64,000 nucleotides of DNA from positions 62,001-126,000 of the forward strand of contig NZ_MLQS01000014.1 of the NCBI RefSeq assembly GCF_001866055.1. Reading direction: 5' to 3'. A program made the translations under genes and the position numbers. Below the pieces are notes generated by a model. The model was given only the letters and a program-made list of their open reading frames with translations, was not told where the DNA came from and made no database searches. Shown here piece after piece: positions 18,238 to 26,450 of the stretch (position 1 is the stretch's first letter; every line of letters starts with the position of its first letter). This DNA is from Anaerobacillus alkalidiazotrophicus. GTDB lineage: Bacteria; Bacillota; Bacilli; Bacillales_H; Anaerobacillaceae.

Positions 18238-18657
18238 TTGCAATTTAGTTTTTATAATGATGTTATTATTGGTGCAAGAAAAGAAATGGTTGATGCCGGT
18301 TATACTGAATTGAAGACTCCTGAAGAGGTAGATGAAATTTTAGGAAAAGAGGGAACTTCGTTAGTTTACATTAATTCCGTTTGTGGGTGTGCTGGTGGTA
18401 TTGCTAGACCATCTGCTGCTTATATGGCTAATTACGAGAAGAAACCTAATCATTTTGTTACTGTGTTTGCGGGTCAAGATAAAGAAGCAACGGAAAGAGC
18501 AAGAACTTATTTTAAAGGGTATGCACCGTCTTCACCATCATTTGCAATTATAAAAAATGGGGAAGTTAAAGCAATGGTTGAAAGACATGAAATTGAAGGT
18601 CATGAGCCAGTTGAAGTAGTACAGAAGCTTGAAAAATATTTTGATGAATTTTTATAA
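18238..18657 (+). CDS. brxB: Bacilliredoxin BrxB (YphP/YqiW family)
   Basis: Thiol-disulfide protein that removes bacillithiol from S-bacillithiolated proteins. The active site C49-G-C51 (NSVCGCAGGIARP) and the block VFAGQDKEATERAR are diagnostic; the 139-residue length is normal. The start is TTG at 18238 with AGAGGTGAG (18225-18233) upstream; the GTG at 18229 is part of that site. The order after the bkd operon is as in B. subtilis yqiW. Confidence 0.94.
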   Translation: MQFSFYNDVIIGARKEMVDAGYTELKTPEEVDEILGKEGTSLVYINSVCGCAGGIARPSAAYMANYEKKPNHFVTVFAGQDKEATERARTYFKGYAPSSPSFAIIKNGEVKAMVERHEIEGHEPVEVVQKLEKYFDEFL

Positions 18658-18706
18658 TTAAGTAAAAGGCTTTCACAATAAAATGTGAAGGCCTTTTACT
18701 TAATTA
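18658..18706. terminator. Intrinsic terminator of brxB
   Basis: AAGTAAAAGGC-TTTCACA pairs with TGTGAA-GGCCTTTTACTT with one mismatch. Family A copy 3 begins 5 nt later. Confidence 0.85.
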
Positions 18707-18710
18707 TAAA

Positions 18711-18980
18711 ACCAGAATTAATAAATTTCTAACGTAGAAACTGTCTAGCTTCAGCGCCTACGAGCTCGGTCACTTCAGTCAAGCAACGGACTTCAATTAC
18801 TGCTTGAGATCCTTCGTCGATTAGCTTCATGCAGCTTTGCTTCGAGGAAGTTTGCTACGAAGCTATGCTAGAAGACGCAGAAGCACGTAAACGTAAGAAG
18901 CCAAAGAGCAGCTTTGCTCTTGAGCAAACGGAGTGGCACAGGAGCAGCTGCTCGTGACCAAGGCGCTTGCGCTTTTCTTG
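18711..18980 (+). repeat. Repeat family A, full-length copy 3 (270 bp)
   Basis: It starts CCAGAATTAATAAATTTCT and ends GGCGCTTGCGCTTTTCTTG. The interior (CGAGCTCGGTCACTTCAGTC, AAGCAACGGACTTCAATTAC, TGCTTCGAGGAAG, GAAGACGCAGAAGCACGTAA) is shared with the copy at 54119. The GC content is well above that of the flanks. No ORF with a ribosome binding site is present. The following 150 nt up to the next gene hold only its promoter. Confidence 0.85.
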
Positions 18981-19138
18981 AGAAAAGCTTTAATATTATA
19001 GTTATAAGACTATAAAAATAATTCGATTCTATCAATAAGTACTTGAAGTGGTGATTTTGTAATGCTATAATCTTTTCTTATAATAATGTAGATTCATGGA
19101 GTTAGTTAGCGATCTACTCTTAAAAAGGAGAGTGCAGC

Positions 19139-19501
19139 ATGATGCAAGAATTATATGAAAAAATTCATTTATATTTGAATATGAATGAGGAAATTTCTTT
19201 TGATGAATTTGATGAATTTTATAAGAAAGTAATTAAATACTATAGCGAAAATGTAGAAAGTTTTACTGAAGAAGATATTTGGAAAGGTTTATTTATTGTT
19301 GAGAATGTTATGTCGAATGCAGAAAGCCGATCCAAAGAAGTGAAAGGTGCAAAGCAAAAAAAGTATAAAAAGATTGCAGAGCGTTCTTCGTTATGGGCAC
19401 AAAATTTTGCTGGAAAATTATACAGTAAAGGATACACAGAAGAACAATTAAACGAGCGTTTTGAACGTATGTTTGACGATTATGAAAAAAAAGAAGCATA
19501 A
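19139..19501 (+). CDS. Small acidic helical protein, unknown function
   Basis: A 120-residue cytosolic protein rich in E, K, Y and F with no signal peptide or membrane helix. A good ribosome binding site (AAAGGAGAG) precedes the start; the second ATG at 19142 is equally possible. No family is recognised. It is monocistronic, between repeat A3 and a tRNA gene. Confidence 0.7.
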   Translation: MMQELYEKIHLYLNMNEEISFDEFDEFYKKVIKYYSENVESFTEEDIWKGLFIVENVMSNAESRSKEVKGAKQKKYKKIAERSSLWAQNFAGKLYSKGYTEEQLNERFERMFDDYEKKEA

Positions 19502-19544
19502 AATGGCGGAATGGGAGTATTTCTCATTCCACCTGTTTTTCTTG

Positions 19545-19573
19545 TTGACATTTCTGAAAAGGGATGTTATATT
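19545..19573 (+). promoter_or_regulatory. Promoter of tRNA-Arg
   Basis: TTGACA (19545-19550), a 17-nt spacer and TATATT (19568-19573), 18 nt before the tRNA 5' end: an almost ideal sigma-A promoter. Confidence 0.85.
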
Positions 19574-19591
19574 TATTTAGCGTCACAATAA

Positions 19592-19666
19592 GCGCCTATA
19601 GTGAAATGGATATCACACGAGATTTCGGCTCTCGGATTCTGGGTTCGAATCCTGGTGGGCGCGCCA
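19592..19666 (+). tRNA. tRNA-Arg (anticodon UCG)
   Basis: A complete cloverleaf can be drawn: acceptor GCGCCTA/TGGGCGC with discriminator G and encoded CCA (19664-19666), D-stem GTGA/TCAC, anticodon stem CGAGA/TCTCG with loop TTTCGGC (anticodon TCG), and a T-arm with GTTCGAAT. It is solitary, with its own promoter and terminator. Confidence 0.93.
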
Positions 19667-19680
19667 TATACATATAATCA

Positions 19681-19710
19681 AAAACTTTAGGAGAACTCCT
19701 AAAGTTTTTT
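19681..19710 (+). terminator. Intrinsic terminator of tRNA-Arg
   Basis: AAAACTTTAGGAG AA CTCCTAAAGTTTTTT, a perfect hairpin with a T tract. A short family B repeat abuts it. Confidence 0.9.
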
Positions 19711-19716
19711 GTTTAT

Positions 19717-19761
19717 CCCACTCTTAAGGGGCAGTAAGACCCCCACTGATTGAAGTTCAGC
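19717..19761 (+). repeat. Repeat family B, internally deleted copy 2 (45 bp)
   Basis: It fuses the left end (CCCACTCTTAAGGGGCAG) directly to the right end (CCCCACTGATTGAAGTTCAGC). Direct repeats TTTAT flank it at 19712-19716 and 19762-19766. The next 300 nt before artP hold a possible remnant of the 5065 element (about 19829-19860) and the artP promoter. Confidence 0.85.
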
Positions 19762-19984
19762 TTTATACAGCAGTTACATTATAAGTGTTATTAATTACTA
19801 CTATAATAAATGAATGACAACTACAGATTTGAAGCCATTAAGAGACTATATCTAGTTTAGGAGTCCGAACTAAAATATGGTGCGACTGGATTAATGAGAT
19901 TATAAAATTCATTCATTAATGAAAAAAATATTAAAATTAACACATACTAACTACAACAAAAAAGTTAAATGTAATAAAAGACTG

Positions 19985-20035
19985 TTGACATTTTTTTAGA
20001 GCGTGTTATTATACAAAAGGGTGAATAATCATTAA
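19985..20035 (+). promoter_or_regulatory. artP promoter with ARG-box-like operator
   Basis: TTGACA (19985-19990), a 17-nt spacer and ATTATA (20008-20013) form a sigma-A promoter. Just downstream TGAATAATCATTAA (20022-20035) resembles the ArgR operator consensus. ArgR control of this transporter is inference. Confidence 0.55.
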
Positions 20036-20081
20036 TAAAAAGTAATAAATTTTTTTAGAAAAATATGGGGGTATAGAAAAA

Positions 20082-20849
20082 ATGAAAAAGATATTATCAT
20101 TTGCATTGAGTTGTGTATTGTCCATCGGAGTATTAGCTGCATGTGGTGGTCAGGCTGATGAAGAGAAAGTAACGTTAGTAATGGGTACTTCAGCAGATTA
20201 TCCACCTTACGAATTTATCGATACTGCTGTAAGTGATGAAATCATAGGCTTTGACATTGATATTGCGAACTATATTGCTGATCAGTTAGGTTTTGAATTA
20301 GAAATACAAGATATGGATTTTAACGGATTAGTTCCGGCACTTACAAACAATCGTATTGATTTTGTATTAGCAGGAATGACTCCTACTCCAGAACGACTTG
20401 AAAACGTGGATTTTTCTGATATTTACTATGTAGCAGAACAAACAATCGTATTTAATGCTGAAAAAGGTTATACAAGCTTAGAGGATTTAGAGGGTAAAAA
20501 GCTTGGCGTTCAATTAGGTTCTATTCAAGTAGAATTGGCTAATGAGATTGCTGAAGAAATTGGTGGGATAGAAATATTAGAACGTAATCGAATTACTGAC
20601 TTAATTCAAGAAATAAAGACTGGTCGAATTGACGCTGCCATTATTGAAGATACTGTTGGTAAAGGGCATATTGAAGCAAACCCTGAGTTAACTTCATTTG
20701 TAATTGTTGAGGAAAATGAAGCTGGTTCAGCAATTGCGTTTCCAAAAGGAAGCGAATTAAAGGATGAGTTTAATAAAGTTTTACAAGAAATGGTTGATAA
20801 TGGTGAAATGGATAGACTAATCATGAAATGGTTTTATGGTGAAGAGTAA
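20082..20849 (+). CDS. artP: Amino-acid (arginine-type) ABC transporter substrate-binding lipoprotein
   Basis: Family 3 solute-binding protein of 255 residues. The signal ends in LAAC with lipid-modified C21. The SBP_bac_3 pattern is clear: YPPYEFID, GFDIDIANYIADQLG, DFVLAGMTPTPER and GVQLGSIQ. Permease and ATPase genes follow. Synteny after brxB matches B. subtilis yqiX (artP), a high-affinity arginine system; the substrate is inferred from this. Confidence 0.9.
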   Translation: MKKILSFALSCVLSIGVLAACGGQADEEKVTLVMGTSADYPPYEFIDTAVSDEIIGFDIDIANYIADQLGFELEIQDMDFNGLVPALTNNRIDFVLAGMTPTPERLENVDFSDIYYVAEQTIVFNAEKGYTSLEDLEGKKLGVQLGSIQVELANEIAEEIGGIEILERNRITDLIQEIKTGRIDAAIIEDTVGKGHIEANPELTSFVIVEENEAGSAIAFPKGSELKDEFNKVLQEMVDNGEMDRLIMKWFYGEE

Positions 20850-20883
20850 AGAAATTTTTAAATAAGAGAGGAATGAGACAGGC

Positions 20884-21543
20884 ATGAATTTGGATTTCTC
20901 CCAAATCGTGCCTTCTATCCCTTATATAATAAAAGGGATATGGGTCACGTTACAAATTGTAAGTGTATCGCTTATATTTGGATTTATAATAGGGACTATT
21001 TTATCAATTATGAAAATTGGTAAATTTGCACCTCTTAGATGGATAGCAGATGCTTATACATCAGTTTTTCGTGGGACGCCGTTAATTTTGCAATTATTTT
21101 TAATCTACTTTGCTACCCCACAGGTTATAGGATATGATATTTCTGCCTTTCAGGCGGCAGTTTTAACTTTCGGTTTAAATTCAGCTGCGTACGTTTCTGA
21201 AATCATTCGTGCGGGTATTCAAGCAGTGGATAAAGGGCAAAAAGAAGCAGCTCAAGCATTAGGTGTTCCATACACGCCAATGCTTTTAAATATCATTTTG
21301 CCTCAAGCAATAAAAAATATTTTGCCAGCATTAGTGAATGAATTTATCACATTAACGAAAGAATCTGCAATTATCTCAACTATTGGGGTACTAGACATTA
21401 TGAGGAGAGCTCAAATTGTCCAAGCTAATCTCTATAGACCTTTTGAACCGTTAATATTTGCTGCATTAATATACTATATTATGGTCATGGCACTTACACT
21501 GTTAGGTAGACTTCTAGAGAGGAGGTTAAGCCGCAGTGATTAA
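20884..21543 (+). CDS. artQ: Amino-acid ABC transporter permease
   Basis: HisM-type permease of 219 residues with about five membrane helices. The EAA loop is [20 protein letters not shown], which contacts the ATPase. It sits between the binding protein (34 nt upstream) and the ATPase (8-nt overlap), forming the complete importer. Confidence 0.92.
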   Translation: MNLDFSQIVPSIPYIIKGIWVTLQIVSVSLIFGFIIGTILSIMKIGKFAPLRWIADAYTSVFRGTPLILQLFLIYFATPQVIGYDISAFQAAVLTFGLNSAAYVSEIIRAGIQAVDKGQKEAAQALGVPYTPMLLNIILPQAIKNILPALVNEFITLTKESAIISTIGVLDIMRRAQIVQANLYRPFEPLIFAALIYYIMVMALTLLGRLLERRLSRSD

Positions 21544-22258
21544 AGTAAACAATCTCTATAAGTCATTTGGTCAACTAGACGTTTTGAAGAATATCAGTAC
21601 TGAAATTTCAAAGGGAGATGTCGTAGCTGTTATTGGTCCATCAGGGAGTGGAAAATCAACGTTCCTGCGTTGTTTAAATTTACTTGAAGTACCATCAGCG
21701 GGGCAAATTTGGATAGATGATCAAGAAATTACCGATCCAAAGACGAATATCATGAAGGTTCGTCAGAAAATTGGAATGGTGTTTCAGCATTTTCATCTTT
21801 TTCCGCATATGAGTACGCTAGAAAATATTACGTATGCACCTATGAAAGTTAAAGGGGTGGATTCTGCAACTGCTAAACAAAATGCGATTGACCTTTTACG
21901 AAAAGTTGGATTAGAGGAAAAAGCAAATGAATTTCCTTCAAGGTTATCCGGGGGTCAAAAACAAAGGGTGGCAATTGCACGAGCACTGGCAATGGAGCCA
22001 GAAGTAATGCTATTTGATGAACCAACCTCTGCGTTGGATCCTGAAATGGTAAAAGAGGTTTTGGACGTAATGAAATCCTTAGCTCTTAGTGGTATGACAA
22101 TGGCTATTGTTACTCATGAAATGGGTTTTGCTAGAGAAGTGGCTGATAGGGTTTTCTTCTTAGAGGGTGGTAAGTTACTAGAAGATACGCCACCTGAACA
22201 ATTTTTCTCGAATCCACAAACCGAAAGAGCAAAAGAGTTTTTAAATAAAATATTATAA
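21536..22258 (+). CDS. artR: Amino-acid ABC transporter ATP-binding protein
   Basis: Polar amino-acid ABC ATPase of 240 residues with Walker [11 protein letters not shown]-loop [10 protein letters not shown], signature LSGGQKQR, Walker [15 protein letters not shown] and the H-loop in [11 protein letters not shown]. The start is GTG 21536, preceded by GAGAGGAGG and overlapping the permease stop. Confidence 0.95.
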   Translation: MIKVNNLYKSFGQLDVLKNISTEISKGDVVAVIGPSGSGKSTFLRCLNLLEVPSAGQIWIDDQEITDPKTNIMKVRQKIGMVFQHFHLFPHMSTLENITYAPMKVKGVDSATAKQNAIDLLRKVGLEEKANEFPSRLSGGQKQRVAIARALAMEPEVMLFDEPTSALDPEMVKEVLDVMKSLALSGMTMAIVTHEMGFAREVADRVFFLEGGKLLEDTPPEQFFSNPQTERAKEFLNKIL

Positions 22259-22261
22259 TTC

Positions 22262-22290
22262 AAGGAGTGACTTAGTCATTCCTTTTTTAT
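22262..22290 (+). terminator. Terminator of artPQR
   Basis: AAGGAGTGA CTTAG TCATTCCTT followed by TTTT. Confidence 0.85.
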
Positions 22291-22345
22291 TTTATTTAAA
22301 TTTCGTGTAAAATAGGAATTATTACATAGAATGGAAGGAATTTTT

Positions 22346-23302
22346 ATGTTTAAAATTGGTTACAGGACGTTAAAAACAGCTATTGGTGCTGCTGCAGCGA
22401 TCGCTATTGCTCAATGGTTAGACTTAATTTTTTACGCTTCAGCAGGAATTATTACAATATTATGTGTTCAGAAAACTAAACGTAGCTCTCTTCAAATATC
22501 TTGGCAACGGTTTTTGGCATGTGCTATCGGAATGGCTTTTGCAGTTATTATATTTGAAATCTTAGGTTATAATCCGGTGTCAGTTGCTTTATTGCTTATC
22601 ATATTTATCCCAACTGTCGTATTTTTAAAAGCCCATGAAGGTATAGCGACTAGCTCTGTTATCATCTTTCATCTATATATATTTGGGGAAATAACAGTTC
22701 CTATTGTACTTAATGAGCTTGCTCTAATTACTATAGGTATTGGAATTGCCTTATTAATGAATGTTTACATTCCAAGTGTTGAAGGTGAACTTGAAAAAAT
22801 TCAAAGAGAAATTGAGGAGAATTATAAAAAGATTTTCCAACAATTTACTGTTTATTTAAAAGATGGAGATAGTAATTGGGATGGACGAGAGATTACCGAA
22901 ACCGCAAAATTATTAAAAAGAGGAAAAGATATAGCTTTACAAAATGTTGAAAATCACTTATTACGGTACGATGATCAGTATTATCATTATTTTAGTATGA
23001 GAGAAAAACAATTTGATGTAATTGAACGAATGTTGCCATTGATTTCTTCATTAGATCATACAGTGGTACAAGGGAAGAAAATTGCTGATTATTTAAGAGA
23101 ATTAAGTGAAAATGTAAAACCAGGATTTGGCCCAGTCGATTATTTAGAACGCTTATATGAACTTCAAGATGAATTAAAAGAAATGGAGTTACCAAAGGAT
23201 CGTGAAGAATTTGAGATTAGATCAGCATTATTTTCTTTCGTTAAAGAGATTGAGCAGTATTTAATAATAAAAAGGCATTTTCGTAATGAAGGAAGTAAAT
23301 AA
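22346..23302 (+). CDS. yqjA: Aromatic acid exporter family protein YqjA
   Basis: About 318 residues: roughly five to six membrane helices in the first 145 residues, then a soluble helical C-terminal domain. This matches the ArAE_1/DUF939 family and the syntenic B. subtilis yqjA. The start is set at ATG 22346 because GGAAGGAA lies just upstream; the ATG at 22331 precedes that site. The transported substrate is unknown. Confidence 0.8.
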   Translation: MFKIGYRTLKTAIGAAAAIAIAQWLDLIFYASAGIITILCVQKTKRSSLQISWQRFLACAIGMAFAVIIFEILGYNPVSVALLLIIFIPTVVFLKAHEGIATSSVIIFHLYIFGEITVPIVLNELALITIGIGIALLMNVYIPSVEGELEKIQREIEENYKKIFQQFTVYLKDGDSNWDGREITETAKLLKRGKDIALQNVENHLLRYDDQYYHYFSMREKQFDVIERMLPLISSLDHTVVQGKKIADYLRELSENVKPGFGPVDYLERLYELQDELKEMELPKDREEFEIRSALFSFVKEIEQYLIIKRHFRNEGSK

Positions 23303-23360
23303 AACATATTCTTCCCTTATTAAACAAATACTAAGGTTAAAAACTCCGGGGGTAGAAATT

Positions 23361-23873
23361 ATGTTTATGAAGCTTCTGGTTGTATGTATGATGGTAATCT
23401 CACCGATTTGGCCATTGGGTAAAAATCCATTAATTGGAGATCCGTATATTATTGTAAATAAGTCCACGAATGAGATGGCATTCATTGCTGATGGTCAGGT
23501 GGTAAAGGTGTATGAAGTAGCTACTGGTAGTTTAGCAACATTAACTCCAGAGGGTGAATATAATATTGTGGTAAAAGCCATTAATCCATATTATCGCAAG
23601 AAGGATATTGCTGGTGGTTCAAAAGAAAATCCTTTAGGCACCAGATGGATAGGATTTGATGCAGAACAAACTGACGGACGTATATACGGCATACATGGGA
23701 CTAATGATTCTTCAACAATCGGTGGGTATATAACAGGTGGGTGTGTTCGTATGTATAACGAGGATGTTGAAGAACTGTTTACAAAAGTGCCACTTGGGAC
23801 AAAAGTGTTTATTACAAAAGCCAGTACAGATTTTAATTCTATAGCAATAGAAAAAGGTGTTATTAGTGAATAG
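23361..23873 (+). CDS. L,D-transpeptidase (YkuD family)
   Basis: Secreted or membrane-anchored enzyme that forms 3-3 crosslinks in peptidoglycan or attaches to it. Residues 1-20 are an uncleaved or cleaved signal. The YkuD catalytic pattern is H112-G-T-N, then S/T-x-GGCVRM with catalytic C128. The start is ATG 23361 with GGGGG upstream; a longer reading from 23286 overlaps yqjA and adds a charged N-terminus that would hide the signal. There is no LysM domain. Confidence 0.85.
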   Translation: MFMKLLVVCMMVISPIWPLGKNPLIGDPYIIVNKSTNEMAFIADGQVVKVYEVATGSLATLTPEGEYNIVVKAINPYYRKKDIAGGSKENPLGTRWIGFDAEQTDGRIYGIHGTNDSSTIGGYITGGCVRMYNEDVEELFTKVPLGTKVFITKASTDFNSIAIEKGVISE

Positions 23874-23935
23874 GGCTAAATCATAATTATAGAAGAAAGA
23901 GCTCAAATAAATTGATTGTAAAAATATAGAATATA

Positions 23936-23966
23936 AAAAAGGCTGATTTCTATCAGCCTTTTTTAC
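23936..23966. terminator. Bidirectional terminator
   Basis: AAAAAAGGCTGA TTTCTA TCAGCCTTTTTT has T tracts on both strands. It serves the L,D-transpeptidase gene and the convergent small ORF on the minus strand. Confidence 0.9.
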
Positions 23967-23974
23967 TTCAATTT

Positions 23975-24067
23975 TTAGAAAAGGGCAGCTGCTCCAGTAA
24001 ATAAAGTTCCTAGAAGCATAGTTGCAATCATAATATATAATACAATTTTACGATATTTTCGGGGCAT
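23975..24067 (-). CDS. Prli42-like stressosome-associated membrane miniprotein
   Basis: A 30-residue protein with a charged N-terminus (MPRKYRKI) followed by one membrane helix and a TGAAALF end. Prli42 of Listeria and Bacillaceae, which tethers the stressosome to the membrane, has this size and pattern (basic start, LLGTLFTGAA-type helix). A strong ribosome binding site (GGGAGG) lies 7 nt upstream on the minus strand, and a bidirectional terminator follows. Assignment is from remembered pattern, not a search. Confidence 0.7.
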   Translation of the reverse strand: MPRKYRKIVLYIMIATMLLGTLFTGAAALF

Positions 24068-24081
24068 ATTAATAACCTCCC

Positions 24082-24364
24082 AAATAAGTTCTCAATATTA
24101 TTTTACTTTGAATACAGAAATAATACAAGCCTCCCACCAAAAACGTAGCGGATACTCGGTGTAACAAACAAAATTTCTAATCATCCTGCTCTTCGTTGGC
24201 GTAAGAACTTGAAATGGTGATACTTAGTTTTAAAGGAAGCTAGGACAAACACTTAAGTTGAGCTTTGTTTGTTTTGTTATAAGTTGGATACGTTTTTATA
24301 AAATAGTGTTAATTTACCGATGGTATTTTCAATGATACAATATTTTTATAAACAGATATGAATA
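24082..24364. other. Intergenic region, no clear feature
   Basis: About 280 AT-rich bases upstream of the peptidase gene. AAATTTCTAATCATCCTGCT near 24170 may be a decayed family A left end. Otherwise I see nothing beyond a presumed promoter. Confidence 0.35.
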
Positions 24365-24379
24365 TGGAGGCATTTATTA

Positions 24380-25504
24380 ATGATAAATAAAGACCGTTTA
24401 ATTGCTGAATTTTTAGAATTGGTAAAAGTGGATTCAGAGACGAAATTTGAAAGACAAATTGCTGATGTATTAAAAGAAAAATTTTCTTCACTAGGAGTAG
24501 AAGTGATTGAGGATGATACGACTGAAAAATCAGGGCATGGTGCTGGAAATTTAATTTGTACATTAAAAGGAAATCAAGATGGTATTGATCCGATATATTT
24601 TACAGCACATATGGATACGGTTGTTCCTGGAAATGGTGTAAATCCAATTATAGAGAATGGTTACATAAAAACAGACGGTACGACAATTTTAGGTGCAGAT
24701 GATAAAGCTGGACTTGCTGCTATGTTAGAGGCAATAAAGGTTTTAAAAGAGAATAATATGAGTCATGGAAACATTCAATTTATCATTACAGTCGGTGAAG
24801 AGTCTGGCTTGAAAGGTTCTAAAGAATTAGATCCAAGCTTGATAAAGGCAAAGTTTGGATACGCATTAGATAGTGATGGTAAGGTGGGTAACATTATTAT
24901 TGCAGCACCAACACAAGCGAAGGTTCAAGCCACAATCTTAGGTAAGACTGCACATGCTGGTGTTGCGCCTGAAAAAGGCGTATCAGCGATTACTATTGCT
25001 GCAAAATCGATTGCCAAAATGCCACTAGGACGTATTGATCATGAAACAACCGCAAATATTGGTCGTTTTGAGGGTGGAAGTCAAACAAATATTGTGTGCG
25101 ATCGAGTTCATATATTAGCAGAGGCACGCTCTCTCGTACCAGAAAAAATGACTGCGCAAGTCAAAAAAATGAAAGAAGCATTTGAAACAGTTGCTACTGA
25201 AATGGGTGGACAAGCAGAAGTAGAAATTGATGTTATGTATCCGGGTTTTAAGTTCGGTGAAGGTGACCATGTTGTAGAGGTGGCAAAAAAAGCAATTAAG
25301 GGGATTAATCGAGAAGCCAAATTACAAACAAGCGGTGGTGGTAGTGATGCAAATGTTATTGCTGGGTTTGGGATTCCAACGGTTAATCTAGCTGTAGGAT
25401 ATGAAGATATTCACACTACGAATGAAAAGATGCCTATTGAAGAATTAGCAAAAACTGCAGAACTAGTCGTGGCTATTATTAATGAGGTAGCTAACAACAA
25501 CTAA
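24380..25504 (+). CDS. PepT-like M20 metallopeptidase (YqjE)
   Basis: Zinc aminopeptidase of the M20 family, 374 residues. Metal ligands are visible in FTAHMDTV, GADDKAG and VGEESG, with a later His near GYEDIHT. The dimerisation domain begins around GKTAHAG. It matches tripeptidase-T-like YqjE in the syntenic B. subtilis region. It probably releases amino acids from short peptides in the cytosol. Confidence 0.9.
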   Translation: MINKDRLIAEFLELVKVDSETKFERQIADVLKEKFSSLGVEVIEDDTTEKSGHGAGNLICTLKGNQDGIDPIYFTAHMDTVVPGNGVNPIIENGYIKTDGTTILGADDKAGLAAMLEAIKVLKENNMSHGNIQFIITVGEESGLKGSKELDPSLIKAKFGYALDSDGKVGNIIIAAPTQAKVQATILGKTAHAGVAPEKGVSAITIAAKSIAKMPLGRIDHETTANIGRFEGGSQTNIVCDRVHILAEARSLVPEKMTAQVKKMKEAFETVATEMGGQAEVEIDVMYPGFKFGEGDHVVEVAKKAIKGINREAKLQTSGGGSDANVIAGFGIPTVNLAVGYEDIHTTNEKMPIEELAKTAELVVAIINEVANNN

Positions 25505-25514
25505 CTATTCACTT

Positions 25515-25577
25515 ACCGATTAAAAAGTTTACCTATGGTTCTAAAGTGGGGTAAATTTTTTAGTCGGTTTTTTTCGC
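25515..25577 (+). terminator. Intrinsic terminator of the peptidase gene
   Basis: A long stem (CCGATTAAAAAGTTTACC with GGTAAATTTTTTAGTCGG) is followed by seven T residues. Confidence 0.85.
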
Positions 25578-25722
25578 TTAAGTAGATATATGGATGTATA
25601 CATGTGTAGTAAAAACGTTGTTTTTTTACAAAAATTTACTAAAATACTACCATTTTTTGGTTTTGTTATGGTAAAATATATAAAAATTGGAAGTTTAATA
25701 GATGATGGAAAGAGGAACATGA

Positions 25723-26214
25723 ATGAAGACTACAAAGAATTTACATTCTATATTAAATTTATTGCGAGGAACTTCAAAGGTTGTTGAGGAGGATTGGCAA
25801 AAAGTAGCGCACTTAGCTGGTCTAACACAAGCAGAACAACACACTTTGTGGATTATATATTTCGAAGAGCGTGCATCGATAACCAAAATTGCAAACTATG
25901 GGTTGTGGGATCGTTCAACTGTTATGCAGGTCGTAAAAAGACTGAAAGAAAAAGGATTAGTAACTATTGAAAAAGATGAGAAAGATTTAAGGGTTACATA
26001 TGTAATATTAACGGAAGAAGGGAGAAAGCGACAACTAGCCACGACAAAAGAAGACTATAGTTTGTTTAATTACCTAAATCAATTACGTATTGAAAATGAA
26101 GAAGCTTTTAATCAGTTTATAAAAATTTTAGTGAAAATAAATCAACAGTATCATGGTGAAGAATATGTACAATGGGTAGAAAAAACAGCAAAAATTTATG
26201 AAGATCAATTTTAA
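25723..26214 (+). CDS. MarR-family regulator (Hpr/ScoC-like)
   Basis: A 163-residue winged-helix protein. The core AEQHTLWIIYF...SITKIANYGLWDRSTVMQ is the helix-turn-helix, and KDLRVTYVILTEEGR is the wing. The Hpr/ScoC-type regulator of transition-state genes has this N-terminal helix and C-terminal extension. The start has GGAAAGAGGA upstream. The target is unknown; ScoC function is inferred from resemblance. Confidence 0.75.
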   Translation: MKTTKNLHSILNLLRGTSKVVEEDWQKVAHLAGLTQAEQHTLWIIYFEERASITKIANYGLWDRSTVMQVVKRLKEKGLVTIEKDEKDLRVTYVILTEEGRKRQLATTKEDYSLFNYLNQLRIENEEAFNQFIKILVKINQQYHGEEYVQWVEKTAKIYEDQF

Positions 26215-26281
26215 CGTCAATTCGTAAGTTTACATCTATTTTAATTTGAATAGCTGTAATATAAAAATAAACAGGCGTGGA

Positions 26282-26325
26282 TACGAACTATTCAGGGGGT
26301 TACTTTGATGAATGTTCGTTTTTGG
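26282..26325 (+). terminator. Possible terminator after the MarR gene
   Basis: ACGAACTATTCA pairs with TGAATGTTCGT and is followed by TTTTT. Confidence 0.5.
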
Positions 26326-26450
26326 GCTTGCTTTTTTTTTGCTCGTTATGTAAGATAGTAAAGGTTGAAAAAGTGATGTAAGATTTTTTTACTATTGTAT
26401 AGATTTAAAGATAAATAGATTTGGTTTAGAGATTTAGGAGGACATAATTT

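Noticed and set aside
19592..19766. Integration (att) site at tRNA-Arg
   Set aside because: No duplicated tRNA 3' end, integrase or island genes are nearby; the adjoining short repeat is family B with its own TTTAT flanks.
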